Shown one piece after another: positions 60,434 through 64,000 of a stretch of 64,000 nucleotides of DNA (positions are counted from its first letter, which is position 1; the number at the start of each line of letters is the position of its first letter). A program made the translations under genes and the position numbers. This stretch comes from Nitrospira moscoviensis (GTDB lineage: Bacteria > Nitrospirota > Nitrospiria > Nitrospirales > Nitrospiraceae). Below the pieces are notes generated by a model. It was not told the origin of the DNA. It did not search any database and saw nothing but the letters and a program-made list of their open reading frames with translations. The DNA lies in the NCBI RefSeq assembly GCF_001273775.1, contig NZ_CP011801.1, positions 992,001 through 1,056,000 on the forward strand, in the 5' to 3' direction.

Positions 60434-61471
60434 ATGACGACGTATCGGGAATCAGGTGTCGATATCGATGCGGGCGACGAGTTTGTCGAGCGCATCAAGC
60501 CGCTGGTCCGTTCGACCTTCCGCCCGGAGGTGTTGACGGATTTGGGCGGGTTCGGCGGGTTGTTCGGGTTTCAGGCGAAGAAGTATCAGGACCCGGTGCT
60601 CGTGTCCGGCACCGATGGCGTCGGGACGAAGCTCAAGATCGCCTTCATGATGGACAAGCACGACACGGTCGGCATCGACCTGGTCGCGATGTGCGTGAAC
60701 GATATCGCGGTGAGCGGCGCGGAGCCGCTGTTTTTCTTGGACTATTTCGCCACAGGCAAGCTGTCGGTGTCGACGGCGCAGGACGTGGTCAAAGGCATCG
60801 CCGACGGCTGCCGCCAGGCCGGCTGCGCCTTGATCGGCGGCGAGACGGCCGAGATGCCCTCGTTTTATCCGGACGGGGAATATGACCTCGCCGGCTTTGC
60901 GGTCGGCGCGGTCGATCGGCCGAAGATCATCGACGGCAAGACGATCCAGCCCGGTGATGCGGTCATCGGTCTGGCCTCGTCCGGTCTCCACAGCAACGGC
61001 TATTCGCTGGTCCGCCGGGTCTTCTTCGACAAGGCCAAGCTCACCGTGCAGAGCCGATTGCCTGAGCTCGACCGGCCGCTCGGCGAAGTGCTGCTCACGC
61101 CGACGAGAATCTACGCCAAACAGATTTTAACCCTCGCGCAGGAATTTCCCATCAAGGGCCTCGCGCACATTACGGGCGGCGGCATCACCGAAAATCTGCC
61201 GCGCGTTTTTCCGGAGGGTGTCGGCGCGAGGATCTTCAGAGGACGATGGACTGTGCCGCCGATCTTCAACGCGCTGGCGCGGCTCGGCGAAGTGCCGCGC
61301 GAGGAAATGTACCGGGTCTTCAACATGGGCATCGGGTTGATCCTCGTCGTGCCGCCTGCGTCGGCTCAAGCGGTATTGGCGCGAGCCGCTTCGCTGGGCG
61401 ATCAAGGCTGGCAGATCGGCGAGATTGTGGCGGCCGGCCCTGATCAACCGCTGGTGACGTATGTCGATTGA
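60434..61471 (+). CDS. purM: phosphoribosylformylglycinamidine cyclo-ligase
   Basis: A 345-residue AIR synthetase that uses ATP to close the imidazole ring of AIR in purine synthesis. Motifs: [15 protein letters not shown] at the N-terminus, [66 protein letters not shown], and [13 protein letters not shown]. It is full-length. Its last bases overlap the purN start by 11 nucleotides, so the two are translationally coupled. Confidence 0.95.
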   Translation: MTTYRESGVDIDAGDEFVERIKPLVRSTFRPEVLTDLGGFGGLFGFQAKKYQDPVLVSGTDGVGTKLKIAFMMDKHDTVGIDLVAMCVNDIAVSGAEPLFFLDYFATGKLSVSTAQDVVKGIADGCRQAGCALIGGETAEMPSFYPDGEYDLAGFAVGAVDRPKIIDGKTIQPGDAVIGLASSGLHSNGYSLVRRVFFDKAKLTVQSRLPELDRPLGEVLLTPTRIYAKQILTLAQEFPIKGLAHITGGGITENLPRVFPEGVGARIFRGRWTVPPIFNALARLGEVPREEMYRVFNMGIGLILVVPPASAQAVLARAASLGDQGWQIGEIVAAGPDQPLVTYVD

Positions 61472-62840
61472 CCGGACGAGACCGCTGCGCGTGGCCGTGC
61501 TCGCGTCAGGCCGAGGATCGAACCTCCAGGCCGTCATCGATGCGATCGAAGCGGGCCATGTCCGCGCGCAGATCGTGGCGGTGATCAGCAACAAGAAAGA
61601 CGCGCCGGCGCTGGAGCGGGCGAGAAAGCACGGCATCCAGGATCTGTTCATCGATCCCAAGCCCTTCGCCGGCCGGCCGGACAGCCGCGAAGCCTACGAC
61701 AATCTGTTATTGGAGACGCTGCGCCGGCTCGACGTGGAACTCGTCCTGTTGGCCGGCTACATGAAAATCGTCACCTCGGTGCTCGTGAAGGCCTACGAGA
61801 ACCGCATGATGAACATCCATCCCTCGCTGCTGCCCTCGTTCCCCGGATTGGACGTGCAGAAAAAAGCCATCGACTGGGGCTGCAAACTGGCCGGCTGCAC
61901 GGTCCACTTCGTGACGGAAGGCGTAGACGAAGGGCCGATCATCCTCCAAGCCGCAGTCCCGATCCTCGACAACGACACCCCCGAAACCCTCGCCGCCAGA
62001 ATCCTCGTGCAAGAACACAAAATCTACCCCCGAGCGGTGCAACTGTTCGCGGAAGGACGCCTGCGCGTGGAAGGCCGAAGGGTGTTCATTGAAGACGCGA
62101 AGCCGGGCGAAGAGGCGATCGTCAGTAAAGAGCGGACGCTTAAGTTGACGGTGTTGGATTATCTCGCAGCTGAGGTTGACTACGTTTTTAGCCGTCATTT
62201 CTCGCTAATCGACGAAGTCGGTAAGCGCATTGCTATGCACCTTGCTAATCAGCACCAAACTGTCCCAGATGGGCCTGAGAAGACGATTTGTGTGCTTCTG
62301 CTAAATGCGATGTCTTCTTTGATGTCTGCACTAGAACTGGTGCGACGAGGATTTCCACTCCAGACAGGTATTGTCATAAGAAACTCAATCGAAGTAATGG
62401 CATTAGCGGCAGTAATCAATTCCGATGGCAAGGCCTATGAAAGATACAAGCATGGGAGGCTCGACTCTTCCTCTTGCATCGGCATGGTTAAAAAAGCTTG
62501 GCCAGAGGTTGGCAGTGTTCTTGCTAGGGCGTGGGGAAGCCTTTCCAGTGATTTTGCCCATGTGGGGGGACTGCTATATCGGCGATGGCAAACTGTTTCG
62601 CCAACCCCCACTTCAGGAGAGTTGTTCGCGCTAGGGACGGTCCTTCTATCGCTCAAGTTTGCCCTTCACACACTTGATCTGCTGAGCGAAGTTGTTGCTT
62701 ATCGGCATGTCAATGAGCCGAGATTTTGGAAGCGCGTGGAAGCGAACAAGTATATGTATGATCCCACTCCCGAAGCAAAAGAATGGATGGCAGCTTTTTT
62801 AACAGACCCTTGTAAAGATATCCCTGTCTCCCAGGCATGA
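61461..62840 (+). CDS. purN: phosphoribosylglycinamide formyltransferase fused to an unrelated C-terminal domain
   Basis: Residues 1 to about 218 are a complete PurN, which formylates glycinamide ribonucleotide: [76 protein letters not shown]. coli PurN ends near 212. From about residue 220 (base 62120) the composition becomes AT-richer and the frame continues for about 240 residues without a PurN relative: [58 protein letters not shown]. This C-terminus resembles small hypothetical proteins of mobile regions. The native stop seems lost by insertion. Whether the fused protein is active is unknown. Confidence 0.85.
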   Translation: MSIDRTRPLRVAVLASGRGSNLQAVIDAIEAGHVRAQIVAVISNKKDAPALERARKHGIQDLFIDPKPFAGRPDSREAYDNLLLETLRRLDVELVLLAGYMKIVTSVLVKAYENRMMNIHPSLLPSFPGLDVQKKAIDWGCKLAGCTVHFVTEGVDEGPIILQAAVPILDNDTPETLAARILVQEHKIYPRAVQLFAEGRLRVEGRRVFIEDAKPGEEAIVSKERTLKLTVLDYLAAEVDYVFSRHFSLIDEVGKRIAMHLANQHQTVPDGPEKTICVLLLNAMSSLMSALELVRRGFPLQTGIVIRNSIEVMALAAVINSDGKAYERYKHGRLDSSSCIGMVKKAWPEVGSVLARAWGSLSSDFAHVGGLLYRRWQTVSPTPTSGELFALGTVLLSLKFALHTLDLLSEVVAYRHVNEPRFWKRVEANKYMYDPTPEAKEWMAAFLTDPCKDIPVSQA

Positions 62841-63000
62841 AACAAGGCTCGCCGTTAAAATCATTGGCCACCCCTACTGCATATTTAAAGAGAGATTTGG
62901 CTTCTGCGTTTCAATGATCCTGCCTATTAGTTTTCTTCCCGCCGTTTGTATGAAACTACCCTCCTAGGGCTAAGGTTTCCCGTAATCGAGGAGGTGAATC

Positions 63001-64000
63001 ATGTTCGGATCGCATTCCCAAGGAATCGAAGTATCTCGGCAGAATCTGTACGAGCAAGTCTGGTCGACGCCGATGACGAAGTTAGCCGAGAAGTATGGGA
63101 TATCGGATGTAGGGCTGGCGAAGATCTGCAAGAAGCTGAACTTGCCCTATCCTGGTCGCGGTTATTGGCGGAGAAAGGAGACTGGCAAAGCAGTCGAACA
63201 ATTACCGCTCCCGCCGAATGCGGATCCCAGCAAGGAGTCCGTAACGATTTATCCGAGTGCACAGCCTGAGGTTGCGATGGAGTTCTCTGCGGACACCATT
63301 CAGCGCGTGGAGGCAGAGCTGACAGAGAGAAAGAAGATCGTCGTGCCTGAGCGCCTGTTAAATCCACATCGCCTTTTGAAGGATCGTTTGTCAGAATGGC
63401 GAAAGCCACAGGTCGACGAATACGGTGCAATCGTATCTGGCAACATCAGGCAACTTGGCATGCGTGTGAGCCCTAAAAGCCTCGATCGCGCATTTCGGAT
63501 CATGGACACCCTTTTCAAGGCGCTCGAGTCGCGCAGCTATCAAGTCGGGATTCAGGATGGCTTTCACAAGACTCTAGGAGTTCGCATCAGTGGAGAGTGG
63601 ATCGAGTTCGGGCTCGAAGAACGATTCACACGCATCGATAACCCAGATCACAATAACGCTCGGGTCGAATACTGGATGCGCGGACGTTACCGATACATTC
63701 CTACTGGTTCGTTATTCTTAAGGATTGGCCGCTGGGGTATGGATGGGCTACAGAGAAGCTGGAATGATGGGAAAACCGTAACACTTGAATCATGCTTGAA
63801 TGATTTCGTAGTCGGGCTCCTCAAAGTTGCTGAGGCCGAAAAGGGTCGACGCGTAGAACGCGAAGAGCAACAACGACGATGGCTCGAAGCTGAACGTCGT
63901 CGCCAAGAAGAAAGTGAAAGGCGACAAGCCTTGGAGCAGGAGATTGAAAAGTGGGCTAAGGCACGACAACTAAGAGCCTACTTGGCTGCAAAGAGAAAGA
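63001..64000 (+). CDS. HTH/coiled-coil protein of mobile-region type (3' end outside window)
   Basis: An open frame from ATG 63001, preceded by a strong GAGGAGGTGAATC, runs without a stop to the edge (333 codons). The N-terminus (SRQNLYEQVWSTPMTKLAEKYG then ISDVGLAKICKKLN) looks like a helix-turn-helix, followed by YPGRGYWRRKETGK. The middle is mixed alpha/beta (VGIQDGFHKTLGVRISGEWIEFGLEERFTR). The end is a long Arg/Glu-rich coiled coil from about residue 275. GC is lower than the core genome. I recall this N-terminal pattern in proteins of phage or integrative elements, but no function is established. Confidence 0.6.
   Translation, partial: MFGSHSQGIEVSRQNLYEQVWSTPMTKLAEKYGISDVGLAKICKKLNLPYPGRGYWRRKETGKAVEQLPLPPNADPSKESVTIYPSAQPEVAMEFSADTIQRVEAELTERKKIVVPERLLNPHRLLKDRLSEWRKPQVDEYGAIVSGNIRQLGMRVSPKSLDRAFRIMDTLFKALESRSYQVGIQDGFHKTLGVRISGEWIEFGLEERFTRIDNPDHNNARVEYWMRGRYRYIPTGSLFLRIGRWGMDGLQRSWNDGKTVTLESCLNDFVVGLLKVAEAEKGRRVEREEQQRRWLEAERRRQEESERRQALEQEIEKWAKARQLRAYLAAKRK

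Noticed and set aside
62100-63000. tRNA gene as island attachment site
   Set aside because: No cloverleaf or tRNA 3' end is visible at the composition change; the junction lies inside purN.

Overview
This is a gene-dense, high-GC stretch of a bacterial chromosome, apart from a few AT-richer patches. There is no rRNA, tRNA or CRISPR array that I can recognise. The gene content suggests a Nitrospira-like member of the Nitrospirota: two-subunit biotin carboxylases of the PycA/PycB type, a hemE-hemH-hemY run, a diheme c-type cytochrome, an ntrY-ntrX-like pair, and many envelope proteins with TPR, HEAT, WD40, PEGA-like or FlgO-like domains. The lineage is inferred from gene content only; no marker gene for a firm assignment is present.

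Layout. 1-2.0 kb: toxin-antitoxin material (the 3' part of a PIN toxin, two small membrane proteins, and an MNT antitoxin beside a decayed HEPN toxin). 2.2-6.6 kb: a ribosome-hibernation protein, then pyruvate kinase divergent from a fused histidine-phosphatase/phosphofructokinase. 6.6-9.3 kb: an ECF sigma factor with a membrane anti-sigma-like partner, and a vapBC pair. 9.4-17.4 kb, all minus strand: a DUF3592 membrane cluster, a secreted protein of unknown function, a WD40 protein, an M48 lipoprotein protease and a diheme cytochrome. 17.7-24.3 kb: a minus-strand lipid operon (LplT-Aas-like fusion broken by a frameshift, CDP-alcohol phosphatidyltransferase, CdsA, acyltransferase, amidohydrolase). 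24.8-30.6 kb: a membrane-anchored MutS homologue, PrmA, a MOSC protein, a methyltransferase, and a SUMF1-fold protein whose 5' end lies in a palindromic repeat. 30.7-41.5 kb, all minus: a VWA lipoprotein with a polytopic partner, a heme-copper-oxidase-I-like protein, thiD, a FlgO-like protein, HEAT repeats, tenA, sthA, a lipoprotein peroxidase and a lipoprotein hydrolase. 41.5-44.9 kb: pycB and pycA. 45-49.9 kb: a periplasmic binding protein, small proteins, a DMT transporter and a desaturase. 50.2-53.8 kb: hemE-hemH-hemY. 54-62.1 kb: mazG, a DUF1844 protein, ntrY-ntrX-like genes and purM-purN. From about 62.1 kb the composition becomes AT-richer and looks acquired: purN carries an unrelated C-terminal extension, followed by a truncated HTH/coiled-coil protein.

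How the genes work together. Pyruvate kinase, phosphofructokinase and the Pyc subunits belong to central carbon metabolism around pyruvate and oxaloacetate. The lipid operon could make, activate, transport and remodel phospholipids. The hem genes complete heme from uroporphyrinogen III. TenA and ThiD are two thiamine-pathway enzymes in one long same-strand run.

The most unusual items are the histidine-phosphatase/PFK fusion, the PurN extension at an island boundary, a perfect 26-bp inverted repeat behind ntrX, a family of inverted degenerate short-period arrays in intergenic gaps, a three-fold His-motif membrane protein, and hemE and purM promoters that predict leaderless mRNAs.
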